This document shows positions 40,982-50,554 of a DNA stretch of 64,000 bases, piece after piece. The translations under genes and the position numbers were made by a program. The notes beneath the pieces are model-generated. The model was not told where the DNA came from, ran no database searches, and saw only the letters and a list, made by a program, of their open reading frames with translations. Location: contig JABAQR010000014.1 in the NCBI GenBank assembly GCA_019187485.1, positions 62,001-126,000 on the forward strand, written 5' to 3'. This stretch comes from Lysobacterales bacterium (lineage in GTDB: Bacteria; Pseudomonadota; Gammaproteobacteria; Xanthomonadales; SZUA-5). Within the stretch, counting starts at the first letter, position 1; each line of letters starts with the position of its first letter.

Positions 40982-42132
40982 ATGACCCGTCGCCTGCTCC
41001 CCCGGCCAGCATCAACGGGCGCGCGATCGATCTCGGCCTCTTCGAACGGCCGGGGATCGGGCTCGTCTATCTGTTCTTCGTGTTCCTGCCGCTGATGTTC
41101 CCGCCGCGCGTGGGCGCACTGGCGATCAGCGCGAGCGCCATCGCCTGCGTGCTGTTCCTGCCGATCTACTACGCCTCCTTCCGGCGCGAGTCGGGACACT
41201 GGCCGATCGCCGCGAGCGCGCTGGTCGGCTATGCGCTGATCCCGCTCAACCCCGGCGGCAACACCTTCATCATTTACGCGATGGCGATGGCCGCGCACCG
41301 CTTGCCGCCGCGCATGGCGGTTGGGCTCTCGGCCGGGTTGCTGCTGGTCATGGGCATGGAGTTCCTGGGGCTCGGCCGGGAGCCGGTCGCGGCGCTTGGC
41401 TTCGTTGCAGTGGTTGCGGTGATCGGCACGATGGTCGTCGCCGGAACGCTGTACACGCGCGTGCAGCAGCGCCGGATCGCCGAACTCAAGCTCTCGCACG
41501 ACGAGGTCCGTCGGCTCGCCGCGCTGGCCGAGCGCGAACGCATCGCACGCGATCTGCATGATCTGCTCGGGCACACGCTGTCGATCGTGGTGCTGAAGAG
41601 CGAACTCGCCGGCAAGCTCATCGCACACCGGCCGGAAGTGGCCCGCGCGCAGATCGGCGAGGTCGAGCAGGTCGCGCGCCAGGCGTTGCGCGAAGTGCGC
41701 GAGGCGGTGACGGGCTATCGCAGCGGCGATTTGCAAGCGGAACTCGCTGCTGCGCGACTGGTGCTGCTGGGCGCGGAGATCGAACTGCACCACCGAATCG
41801 AGGTCGACGCGCTGCCGGTGGCGGTCGAAGCGGCGCTCGCGCTCGGCCTGCGCGAGGCCGTCACCAATGTGTTGCGGCATGCCGGTGCGCGGCGCATCGA
41901 CGTACGTCTGGAACGACAGGGTGAGCGCGTCTGCCTGCGGGTCGGCGACGACGGCCGCGGCGGCATCGAACGCAGCGGCAATGGTCTCGTCGGCATGCGC
42001 GAGCGGCTCGCCGCGCTCGGCGGCGAGGTCCTCATCGAATCGCCGCCCGGCGACGGCACGCGGCTGACGCTGTGCGTTCCGCTCCGTCACGAGGAATCGG
42101 TGGCGCTGCCTTCGCCTGGAGCGGGCGCATGA
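40975..42132 (+). CDS. DesK-type sensor histidine kinase
   Basis: A 385-aa membrane histidine kinase of the NarL/DesK (HisKA_3) class. About four to six membrane helices cover residues 25-150. The H-box ARDLHDLLGHTLS contains the phosphorylated histidine, and the ATPase domain has TNVLRHAGA (N-box) and GDDGRGG. The start is GTG at 40975 (or 40978), with GAGG 7 nt upstream; the open frame continues upstream without being kinase. The stop overlaps the response regulator start. The membrane-only sensor suggests detection of lipid state or membrane stress. Confidence 0.9.
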   Translation: MVNDPSPAPPASINGRAIDLGLFERPGIGLVYLFFVFLPLMFPPRVGALAISASAIACVLFLPIYYASFRRESGHWPIAASALVGYALIPLNPGGNTFIIYAMAMAAHRLPPRMAVGLSAGLLLVMGMEFLGLGREPVAALGFVAVVAVIGTMVVAGTLYTRVQQRRIAELKLSHDEVRRLAALAERERIARDLHDLLGHTLSIVVLKSELAGKLIAHRPEVARAQIGEVEQVARQALREVREAVTGYRSGDLQAELAAARLVLLGAEIELHHRIEVDALPVAVEAALALGLREAVTNVLRHAGARRIDVRLERQGERVCLRVGDDGRGGIERSGNGLVGMRERLAALGGEVLIESPPGDGTRLTLCVPLRHEESVALPSPGAGA

Positions 42133-42731
42133 TCCGGATCGTGCTTGCCGAGGATCAGGCGATGGTGCGCGGCGCGTTGGCCGCGCTGCTCGGGTTGGAG
42201 CCGGATATCGACGTGGTCGGCGAGGCCGGCGACGGCGCGCAGGCGCTGAAGCTGGTCGCCGAGCGCAGCCCGGATGTACTGCTGACCGACATCGAGATGC
42301 CGATCCTGACCGGCCTCGATCTCGCCATGCGTCTGCAGGAGGGGCGGTCGTCGACGCGGGTCGTGATCCTGACCACTTTCGGCCGGGCCGGCTATCTGCG
42401 CCGGGCACTCGACGCTGGCGTGCGCGGTTATCTCCTCAAGGACGCCCCGAGCGCACAGCTCGCGAGTGCGCTGCGTCAGGTCATGCGCGGCGTACGCGCG
42501 ATCGACCCGCAGCTGGCGGTCGCCGCTTGGGGCGAGGAGGATCCACTGACCGAACGCGAACGCACGGTGCTGCGCCTCGCTGGCGAAGGCCTCAGCAGCG
42601 CCCAGGTGGCCGAGCGCCTGCACCTCTCGCAAGGCACGGTGCGCAACTACCTGTCGGAAGCGATCGGCAAGCTCGGTGCGGGCAATCGCATCGAGGCCTT
42701 CCGGAGCGCGCGGCAGAAGGGCTGGCTGTAG
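42129..42731 (+). CDS. DesR/LuxR-type response regulator
   Basis: A 200-aa NarL-family regulator. The receiver domain has E8-D9 and phosphoacceptor D54 (LLTDIEMP). The C-terminal LuxR-type helix-turn-helix is LTERERTVLRLAGEGLSSAQ onwards (near 139-190). The start overlaps the kinase stop by 4 bp, so the two are a cognate pair. The likely target is the upstream ABC exporter. Confidence 0.93.
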   Translation: MIRIVLAEDQAMVRGALAALLGLEPDIDVVGEAGDGAQALKLVAERSPDVLLTDIEMPILTGLDLAMRLQEGRSSTRVVILTTFGRAGYLRRALDAGVRGYLLKDAPSAQLASALRQVMRGVRAIDPQLAVAAWGEEDPLTERERTVLRLAGEGLSSAQVAERLHLSQGTVRNYLSEAIGKLGAGNRIEAFRSARQKGWL

Positions 42732-42981
42732 GTCGCACAAAGCACGGCGTGCGCAATACGCGCGCCGCTCCAGCCTGTGCACGGGGCTTGCGGCAGCATG
42801 CACCCTGCGGATTGCGGCGCGGATCGACATGCCGCCGGCACAATGCCAGCGTGCAGCTTCGGTGTCGCCGGCAGCGACTCGAACGCGTCGAGGACCCGGC
42901 CGTACCGGCCCGGATATTCCATGAGTTCGCAAGGTACGGGCGTGTCGGTGTCCACCGCGTCCAACCCGGTTGCGCTTGCGC
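42732..42981. other. Convergent gap between response regulator and tatD, no gene
   Basis: About 250 bp between two convergent genes. A minus-strand open frame here (start near 42986) overlaps the response regulator for 85 bp and has no recognisable features, so I do not call it. No clear terminator or RNA gene was seen. Confidence 0.4.
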
Positions 42982-43758
42982 TCATCTTCGGGTTCCCAGC
43001 GCCGTACCGAACAGGCGTATCGCGTTCTCGCCGGTCTGCCTTGCCAGCTCGTCGGGCGAAACCGCGCGCAGCTCGGAAACCGCCTGCAGGACCGTCGGCA
43101 GCCTGCCGGGCTCGTTGCGCTGGCCGCGATGGAATGCATCCGGCTGGTCCGGTGCGTCGGTCTCCAGCAGCAGCCATTCCACCGGCATCGTCGCCACCAG
43201 CCGGCGCAGCCGCCGCGCGCGTTCGTAGGTGACCGGCCCGCCGATGCCGAGGCAGAAACCGAGCTTCCACAAGGCCCGCGCCTGCTCCTCGCTGCCGCCG
43301 AAGCTGTGCACGACACCGCGCACGCCGCCGACGCGCCGCAGCGTCGCGATCACCTCGTCGACCGCGCGCCGCGCGTGCAGCACCAACGGCAGGTCGAACT
43401 CGCGCGCGAGCCGCACCTGGGCCAGGAAGTACTCGCGCTGCAGCGCCGGATCGAGCCCGTCGATGAACAAGTCGAGCCCGCACTCGCCGACCGCGATCGC
43501 GTCGCCATGCGCCAGTCTGGCGCGCACCGCGTCGAGGTGCTCGGGCCGATGCTCGGACAAGTACATGGGGTGCAGGCCATAGCCGGCGTGCACATCGGGC
43601 TCGGCGGCAGCGAGACCTGCGAGCGCATCGAAGCCCGCCGCCGACACCGCCGGCACCACCAGCGCCGCCACCCCCGCCGCCCGCGCGTGCGCCAGCACCG
43701 CGTCGCGGTCGGCGGCGAACTCCGGTGCGTCGAGGTGGCAATGGGTGTCGGTCAGCAC
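42982..43758 (-). CDS. TatD family metal-dependent hydrolase
   Basis: A 258-aa TIM-barrel hydrolase of the TatD family (3-prime to 5-prime DNase/RNase activity is reported for the family). The metal motif TDTHCHLD is at the N-terminus, with GECGLDLF near 90, HARRAVDE near 128, HSFGG near 152 and ETDAPDQPD near 200. I chose the GTG at 43758 (LTDTHCHLD follows), which matches the usual TatD start. The in-frame ATG at 43803 would add 15 residues apparently encoded by a repeat element. Confidence 0.88.
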   Translation of the reverse strand: MLTDTHCHLDAPEFAADRDAVLAHARAAGVAALVVPAVSAAGFDALAGLAAAEPDVHAGYGLHPMYLSEHRPEHLDAVRARLAHGDAIAVGECGLDLFIDGLDPALQREYFLAQVRLAREFDLPLVLHARRAVDEVIATLRRVGGVRGVVHSFGGSEEQARALWKLGFCLGIGGPVTYERARRLRRLVATMPVEWLLLETDAPDQPDAFHRGQRNEPGRLPTVLQAVSELRAVSPDELARQTGENAIRLFGTALGTRR

Positions 43759-43873
43759 GGGTATGGGGCGCGGGAAGAGCCACGAGCGGCTCCGATGAGC
43801 CATTCTGCGCTTGTGTGACTCACAGATTGTGCGAGCTTCCCCGTGCCCCGTGCCCCGTGCCCCGTGCCCCGTC
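43756..43873. repeat. CCCCGTG tandem repeat with a degenerate inverted partner
   Basis: Five near-perfect tandem copies of the 7-mer CCCCGTG occupy 43839-43873, ending exactly at the mgtE stop codon. A degenerate inverse (CACGGG and GGGGCGCGGG, 43756-43775) lies about 65 nt upstream. It resembles the other short-word inverted elements in this window. It spans the end of mgtE and the start of tatD. Confidence 0.5.
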
Positions 43874-45088
43874 CTACAGCACCAACCACGCCGCCAGCCC
43901 GAGGAAAGCCCCCATGCTGACGACGTCGGTCGCGGTCGTCAGGAAGATGCTGGATGCGGTGGCGGGATCGGTGCCGAGGCGTTTCAGCAGCAGCGGCACG
44001 CCGGCGCCGGCCATGCCGCTGACCATGCAACTGGCGGTCATCGCCGCGAAGGTGATCAGGCTCAGCGTGAACGGGCTCGCAGCATCCTGCATGGCCGCGA
44101 GCACGTACATGACGACGCCGGCGACGACTCCGGTGAGCGCGCCGTTGAGGAAGCCGAGCCAGGCCTCCTTGCTCATCAGGCGCACCGCGCTGCCGGGCTT
44201 GACCTCGTTCAGGGTCATTCCGCGCAGGGTCACGGCGAGCGCCTGGCAGCCGGTGTTGCTGCACTGGCCGGAGAGCACCGGGATGAACACCGCGAGCAGC
44301 ACGATGCGGTCGACGGTCTCCTGGAACAGGCCGACCACCGCCCCGGCAACGAAGGCGGTCAGCAGGTTCAATTGCAGCCACGGGTGGCGGAAACGCAGCG
44401 ACTGCGCCCACGGCGTGTTCAGCCGCTCTTCCTTCTCGACGCCGACCATCGCGCCGGCCTGCGCCGAAATCTCGAAGGCCTGTTGCTCGAACAGCACCGA
44501 ACCCTTGACCTGGCCGATCAGTTGCCCGGCCGCGCTGCACACCGGATAGACCGGGTAGTGGCGGGTCACCACCTCGCGCATCGCCTCGGGCAACTGCATC
44601 TCCGGCCGCAGCCGGAACGGCGACTGCACCATGATGTCGCGCAGTTCCGCGCCGCGGTCCGAGTACAGCAGCTCCCGGAAGGCGACCACGCCGGTGAACT
44701 GGCGGTTCCGGTCGATGCAAAAGACGTAGACGATCTGAGTGGCCCGGATCGCGTCGCGCAGGGTGTCGATCACCTCGCCGACCGGCGAAGTCTCCTGGAA
44801 CACCGCGGGTGCGCGCTCCATCAGCCGGCCGACGCTGCCCTCGGGGTAACGGTGGCCGGCCAGCCAGTCGGCGCCGGCCGCAGTTTCGGCGGCGATCGTC
44901 GCCCTGCGCTGCGGCGGGAACTCCTCCAGCACCTCGACCGCCTGGCCGGTGCTGAGGCCGGCGAGCACCTGGGCGATCAGCTGGTCGCCATGCGGGGCGA
45001 GCATCTTCGCCGCACTCTTGAGATCGGTCGCGCGCACGCGATCCACCAGGGAGGGCAGCAGATCGGCGTGGATGGTCGGCTCGGCCAT
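43874..45088 (-). CDS. mgtE: Magnesium transporter MgtE
   Basis: A 404-aa Mg2+ channel. It has an MgtE N domain (about 5-110, superhelical), two CBS domains (about 120-235, with VYVFCIDRNRQFTGVV and HYPVYPVCSAAGQLIGQV) and a membrane domain with five helices (about 265-404). The pore signature PVLSGQCSNTGCQALAV is near 305-321. Length is a little shorter than the 450-aa average. I chose the ATG at 45088 (AEPTIHADLLPSL). Regulation of MgtE by Mg2+ binding to CBS is known for the family; no upstream Mg2+ riboswitch was recognised. Confidence 0.9.
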   Translation of the reverse strand: MAEPTIHADLLPSLVDRVRATDLKSAAKMLAPHGDQLIAQVLAGLSTGQAVEVLEEFPPQRRATIAAETAAGADWLAGHRYPEGSVGRLMERAPAVFQETSPVGEVIDTLRDAIRATQIVYVFCIDRNRQFTGVVAFRELLYSDRGAELRDIMVQSPFRLRPEMQLPEAMREVVTRHYPVYPVCSAAGQLIGQVKGSVLFEQQAFEISAQAGAMVGVEKEERLNTPWAQSLRFRHPWLQLNLLTAFVAGAVVGLFQETVDRIVLLAVFIPVLSGQCSNTGCQALAVTLRGMTLNEVKPGSAVRLMSKEAWLGFLNGALTGVVAGVVMYVLAAMQDAASPFTLSLITFAAMTASCMVSGMAGAGVPLLLKRLGTDPATASSIFLTTATDVVSMGAFLGLAAWLVL

Positions 45089-45205
45089 GGGCGACCGCGA
45101 TTCGGAAGGCGTCGCCAAGACTAGCAGGGACGCTGCACCGCGACCTTGAGTGTCGGCTACGCGGAGCGCCCGGTAATCTGTTCGCGGGTGAAGCGCGTGC
45201 TGCCC

Positions 45206-45222
45206 TGCACCAATGTGGTGAT
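45206..45222 (+). promoter_or_regulatory. Candidate NtrC-binding site upstream of amtB
   Basis: The sequence TGCACCAATGTGGTGAT matches the NtrC dyad (GCACC, 5 nt, GGTGC) in nine of ten positions. It is about 200 bp upstream of the predicted sigma-54 start site of amtB, a normal distance for an enhancer. A half-site TGGTGCA is near 45246. This supports nitrogen control of amtB-glnK. Confidence 0.55.
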
Positions 45223-45336
45223 CGCGTCCGTCCATCCGGCATCGGTGGTGCACCGCATCGAATCCTGGTTCGCCGGGACGCCGTCGCAAGATTTCCGGGT
45301 AGTTCGATGGGATGTGCGGCAAGTCATTGAAATTAG

Positions 45337-47139
<1,803 letters not shown>

Positions 47140-47329
47140 CCCCTCTTCGCCAAGCATCTGCCGCAGTGCCGTAATCGAGTCTTCGTGGCCGAAGGCGCGC
47201 GAAGTCGAAGGCAGCGAAGTGGTCATCAAGCGCAACCTCAGTCGACCGTCTCAAACACGGAGAGGAAGCGAGCGCAGGGTGCCTCCACCAGTCGAGTGGA
47301 TGCGTGGCGTGCCGATGAATCGAGCTTTC

Positions 47330-47530
47330 TTACAAGGCGCGCGCGGCCTCGACGACGGTCGGTTCCAGGCTCGCGCCGCCGGCTTGGATGAGCTGCAGTA
47401 GCTCCTTCCGCATCCGCGGCGTCCAGAAATGACGCAGGTGCTCGGCGATCGCCGCCGGCGCGGCGTCGCCCAGCGCAGCGAGGTTGTGCGCGATGTCGTT
47501 GGCCATGCGCGCGAGCTTGTCGGGCTTCAT
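47330..47530 (-). CDS. fdsD: Formate dehydrogenase delta subunit
   Basis: A 66-aa helical protein matching FdsD (KPDKLARMANDIAHNLAALG near the start; HLRHFWTPRMRKELL near 32-46). FdsD is needed for assembly or stability of NAD-linked molybdenum formate dehydrogenases. The start overlaps the fdsA stop by 4 bp. It is the last gene of the fds run here; the usual fdsC/fdhD gene is not in the window. Confidence 0.88.
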   Translation of the reverse strand: MKPDKLARMANDIAHNLAALGDAAPAAIAEHLRHFWTPRMRKELLQLIQAGGASLEPTVVEAARAL

Positions 47531-50373
47531 CCGGCGCCCTCGGGCAGTTCGCGCTCGATGCGGCGCAGGAAGTCGGCGCGTGCTGCGTTCTCGCGTTGCC
47601 AGTCGCTGGGTGCGGCGGTGCGCGTCACCTGCACTGCGGTGACCTTGTACTCGGGGCAGTTGGTGGCCCAGTCGGAGTAGTCGGTGGTGACCACGTTGAC
47701 GCCGCTGCGGGCGTGGTGGAAGGTGGTGTAGACCACGCCCGGCTGCACGCGTTCGCTGATCTGCGCACGCAGCGAGGTGGCGCCGGCGCGGCTGCGCAGC
47801 AGGACGCGGTCGCCGTCGTTGATCCCGCGCTGCTCGGCGTCGAAGGGATGGATCTCGAGCAAATCCTCGTCGTGCCAGCGGGTGTTCGGCGTGCGCGCGG
47901 TCTGGGTGCCGACGTTGTACTGGCTCAAGATGCGGCCGGTGGTCAGCAGCAGCGGGAAGCGCTCGCCGGTGCGTTCCTCGGTGGGCACGTAGCCGGTCAG
48001 CATGAAGCGGCCCTTGCCGCGCACGAAGCGCTCGACGTGCATGATCGGTGTGCCGGTCGGCGCGGCCGCGTTGCAGGGCCACTGGATCGAGCCGAGTTCG
48101 TCGAGGCGGGCGTAGGACACGCCGGCGAAGCTCGGCGTGGCGCGTGCGATCTCGTCCATGATCTCGGAGGGATGCGCGTACTGCATCGGGTAGCCGAGCG
48201 CGGCGGCGAGGCCGAGCGTGACTTCCCAGTCGGCGAGCCCGGCGAGCGGCGCGATCACCTTTCGCACGCGGCTGATGCGGCGCTCGGCGTTGGTGAAGGT
48301 CCCGTCCTTCTCGAGGAAGGAGGCGCCCGGCAGGAACACGTGCGCGTACTTCGCGGTCTCGTTGAGGAACAGGTCCTGGACGACCACGCACTCCATCGCC
48401 GACAGGCCGGCGATCACGTTCTGCGTGTCAGGATCGGATTGCGCGATGTCCTCGCCCTGGATGTAGAGGCCCTTGAAGTGGCCGGACTGGGCCTCGTCGA
48501 CCATGTTGGGGATGCGCAGGCCGGGCTCGCGCGCGAGCGCCACGCCCCACAGTTGCTCGAAGACCTCGCGGGTGGCGTCGTCGGAGACATGCCGGTAGCC
48601 GGAGAACTCGTGCGGGAAGGAGCCCATGTCGCAGGCGCCTTGCACATTGTTCTGGCCGCGCAAGGGGTTCACGCCGACGCCGACGCGGCCGACGTTGCCG
48701 GTCGCCATCGCGAGGTTGGCCATGCCCATGACCATGGTCGAGCCCTGGCTGTGCTCGGTGACGCCCAAGCCATAGTAGATCGCGGCATTGCGCGCGGTCG
48801 CGTACAGCCGCGCCGCGGCGCGCAGCTCGCCGGCCGGTACGCCGGTGATGTCGGCGCTGGCCTCCGGGGCATGCCGCGGATCGGCGATGAAGCGCGCCCA
48901 GGCCTCGAAGGACGCGAGATCGCAGCGCTCGCGCACATAGTCCTCGCGCACGAGGCCCTCGGACACGACGACGTGCGCGAGCGCGTTGATCAGCGCGACA
49001 TTGGTGCCAGGCTTGAGCGCCAGGTGATGCGCGGCCTGGATGTGCGGCGAGCGCACCAGGTCGATGCGGCGCGGATCGGCGACGATCAGCCGCGCGCCCT
49101 CGCGCAGCCGCCTCTTCATCCGTGAGGCGAACACCGGGTGCGCGTCGGTGGGGTTGGCGCCGATCAGCAGGATCACGTCGGCCTGCGCGACCGACTTGAA
49201 GTCCTGGGTGCCGGCCGAAGTGCCAAAGGTCTGCTTGAGCCCGTAGCCGGTCGGCGAGTGGCAGACGCGCGCGCAGTTGTCGACGTTGTTGTTGCCGAAA
49301 ACGGCGCGCACCAGCTTCTGCACCAGGAAGGTCTCCTCGTTGGTGCAGCGCGAGGAGGTGATGCCGCCGACTGCTTCGCGGCCGTATTGCGCTTGGATCC
49401 GCCGGAACTCCGATGCGGCATGGGCGAAAGCCTCGTCCCACGAGACCTCGCGCCAGGGATCGCTGATGCGCGCGCGGATCATCGGCCGGGTGATCCGGTC
49501 GGGATGGGTCGCGTAGCCGTAGGCAAAGCGGCCCTTGACGCAGGAATGGCCCTCGTTGGCCTGGCCCCGCTTGTACGGCACCATGCGCACCAGCTGGCCG
49601 CCCTGGGTTTCGGCGCGGAAGCTGCAGCCGACGCCGCAATAGGCGCAGGTGGTGATGGTCGCGCCGGTCGGCGTGCCGTGCTCGATCACGCTCTTCTCGT
49701 TGAGCGTGGCGGTCGGGCAGGCCTGCACGCAGGCGCCGCAGGAGACGCACTCGGAGGACAGGAAATCGAAACTGCCGGTGCTGACCTTCGATTCCAGTCC
49801 GCGACCGGTGATGGTCAGCGCGAAGGTGCCCTGGACTTCGGCGCAGGCGCGCACGCAGCGCGAGCAGACGATGCACTTGCTGGAATCAAAGGTGAAGTAG
49901 GGGTTGCTCTCGTCCTTCGCCTCGGTGCGGTGCTTGCGGCCGTCCTGGCCGTAGCGCACCTCGCGCAGGCCGACCGCGCCGGCCATGTCCTGCAGCTCGC
50001 AGTCGCCATTGGCGCTGCAGGTCAGGCAGTCGAGCGGGTGGTCGGAGATGTACAGCTCCATGACCCCGCGCCGCAGCGCGGCCAGGCGCGCGGTCTGGGT
50101 GTGCACGACCATGCCGTCCTCGGCCGGCGTGGTGCACGAGGCCGGCGTGCCGCGCCGGCCCTCGATCTCGACCAGGCACAGCCGGCAGGAGCCGAAGGCC
50201 TCGACCATGTCGGTGGCGCACAGCTTCGGGATCTCGATGCCGTGGCTGCGCGCGGCGGCGAGGATGGCGGTGCCCTTCGGGACGCGCACTGCGCGGCCGT
50301 CGATGGTCAGCGTGACCGTGTCCGCCGATTCCCGCAGCGGCGTGCCGTAGTCGATTACCTTGGGCAGTGGCAT
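47527..50373 (-). CDS. fdsA: NAD-dependent formate dehydrogenase, molybdenum catalytic subunit
   Basis: A 948-aa cytoplasmic enzyme that oxidises formate to CO2. It has an N-terminal [2Fe-2S] domain (C52, C63, C66, C80), a second cluster set (C116, C119, C125), two [4Fe-4S] clusters (C167-C177, C209-C219) and the bis-MGD domain with its own cluster (C243, C246, C250, C278). The molybdenum ligand is cysteine C371 (ARVCHSP), not selenocysteine. I chose the ATG at 50373. It is preceded by a hairpin repeat and fdsB, and overlaps fdsD. Confidence 0.95.
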   Translation of the reverse strand: MPLPKVIDYGTPLRESADTVTLTIDGRAVRVPKGTAILAAARSHGIEIPKLCATDMVEAFGSCRLCLVEIEGRRGTPASCTTPAEDGMVVHTQTARLAALRRGVMELYISDHPLDCLTCSANGDCELQDMAGAVGLREVRYGQDGRKHRTEAKDESNPYFTFDSSKCIVCSRCVRACAEVQGTFALTITGRGLESKVSTGSFDFLSSECVSCGACVQACPTATLNEKSVIEHGTPTGATITTCAYCGVGCSFRAETQGGQLVRMVPYKRGQANEGHSCVKGRFAYGYATHPDRITRPMIRARISDPWREVSWDEAFAHAASEFRRIQAQYGREAVGGITSSRCTNEETFLVQKLVRAVFGNNNVDNCARVCHSPTGYGLKQTFGTSAGTQDFKSVAQADVILLIGANPTDAHPVFASRMKRRLREGARLIVADPRRIDLVRSPHIQAAHHLALKPGTNVALINALAHVVVSEGLVREDYVRERCDLASFEAWARFIADPRHAPEASADITGVPAGELRAAARLYATARNAAIYYGLGVTEHSQGSTMVMGMANLAMATGNVGRVGVGVNPLRGQNNVQGACDMGSFPHEFSGYRHVSDDATREVFEQLWGVALAREPGLRIPNMVDEAQSGHFKGLYIQGEDIAQSDPDTQNVIAGLSAMECVVVQDLFLNETAKYAHVFLPGASFLEKDGTFTNAERRISRVRKVIAPLAGLADWEVTLGLAAALGYPMQYAHPSEIMDEIARATPSFAGVSYARLDELGSIQWPCNAAAPTGTPIMHVERFVRGKGRFMLTGYVPTEERTGERFPLLLTTGRILSQYNVGTQTARTPNTRWHDEDLLEIHPFDAEQRGINDGDRVLLRSRAGATSLRAQISERVQPGVVYTTFHHARSGVNVVTTDYSDWATNCPEYKVTAVQVTRTAAPSDWQRENAARADFLRRIERELPEGAG

Positions 50374-50400
50374 GGGCGTGCTCCGCCGCTGAGTGGAGTC

Positions 50401-50502
50401 AAGAGCGTTGGACGCAAAGGACGCAAAGTTGAAAAGAAAGGACGCAAAGGAAAGCGCAAGCAAATCTTGGCTTTGTTTGCGTCCTTTGCGCCCTTTGCGT
50501 CA
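50401..50502. repeat. ACGCAAAGG-type hairpin element, copy 2 (inside the fds operon)
   Basis: The left arm (50401-50428) is identical to the end of copy 1: AAGAGCGTTGG followed by ACGCAAAGG words. Another ACGCAAAGG word is at 50442-50450. The right arm (about 50471-50500) has TTTGCGTCC and CTTTGCG words in inverse, less perfectly. The arms can form a long hairpin in the fdsB-fdsA intercistronic RNA. It probably acts as a mRNA-stability or polarity element, if anything. Confidence 0.8.
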
Positions 50503-50554
50503 AGAAAATCAGCCTTCGGGCGCCAGCGCGCGCCATCAGGTGATCGCGTGATGC

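Noticed and set aside
40765-42132. Histidine kinase with an N-terminal DUF4256 fusion
   Set aside because: The upstream part lacks the DUF4256 N-terminus in this frame, and a GTG with GAGG begins the kinase. I treat the upstream part as pseudogene remains.
42647-42986. Small minus-strand frame after tatD
   Set aside because: It overlaps the response regulator by 85 bp and lacks a recognisable product.
49259-49264. Selenocysteine in FdsA
   Set aside because: The molybdenum ligand position (residue 371, RVCHSP) is an ordinary cysteine codon and there is no in-frame TGA.
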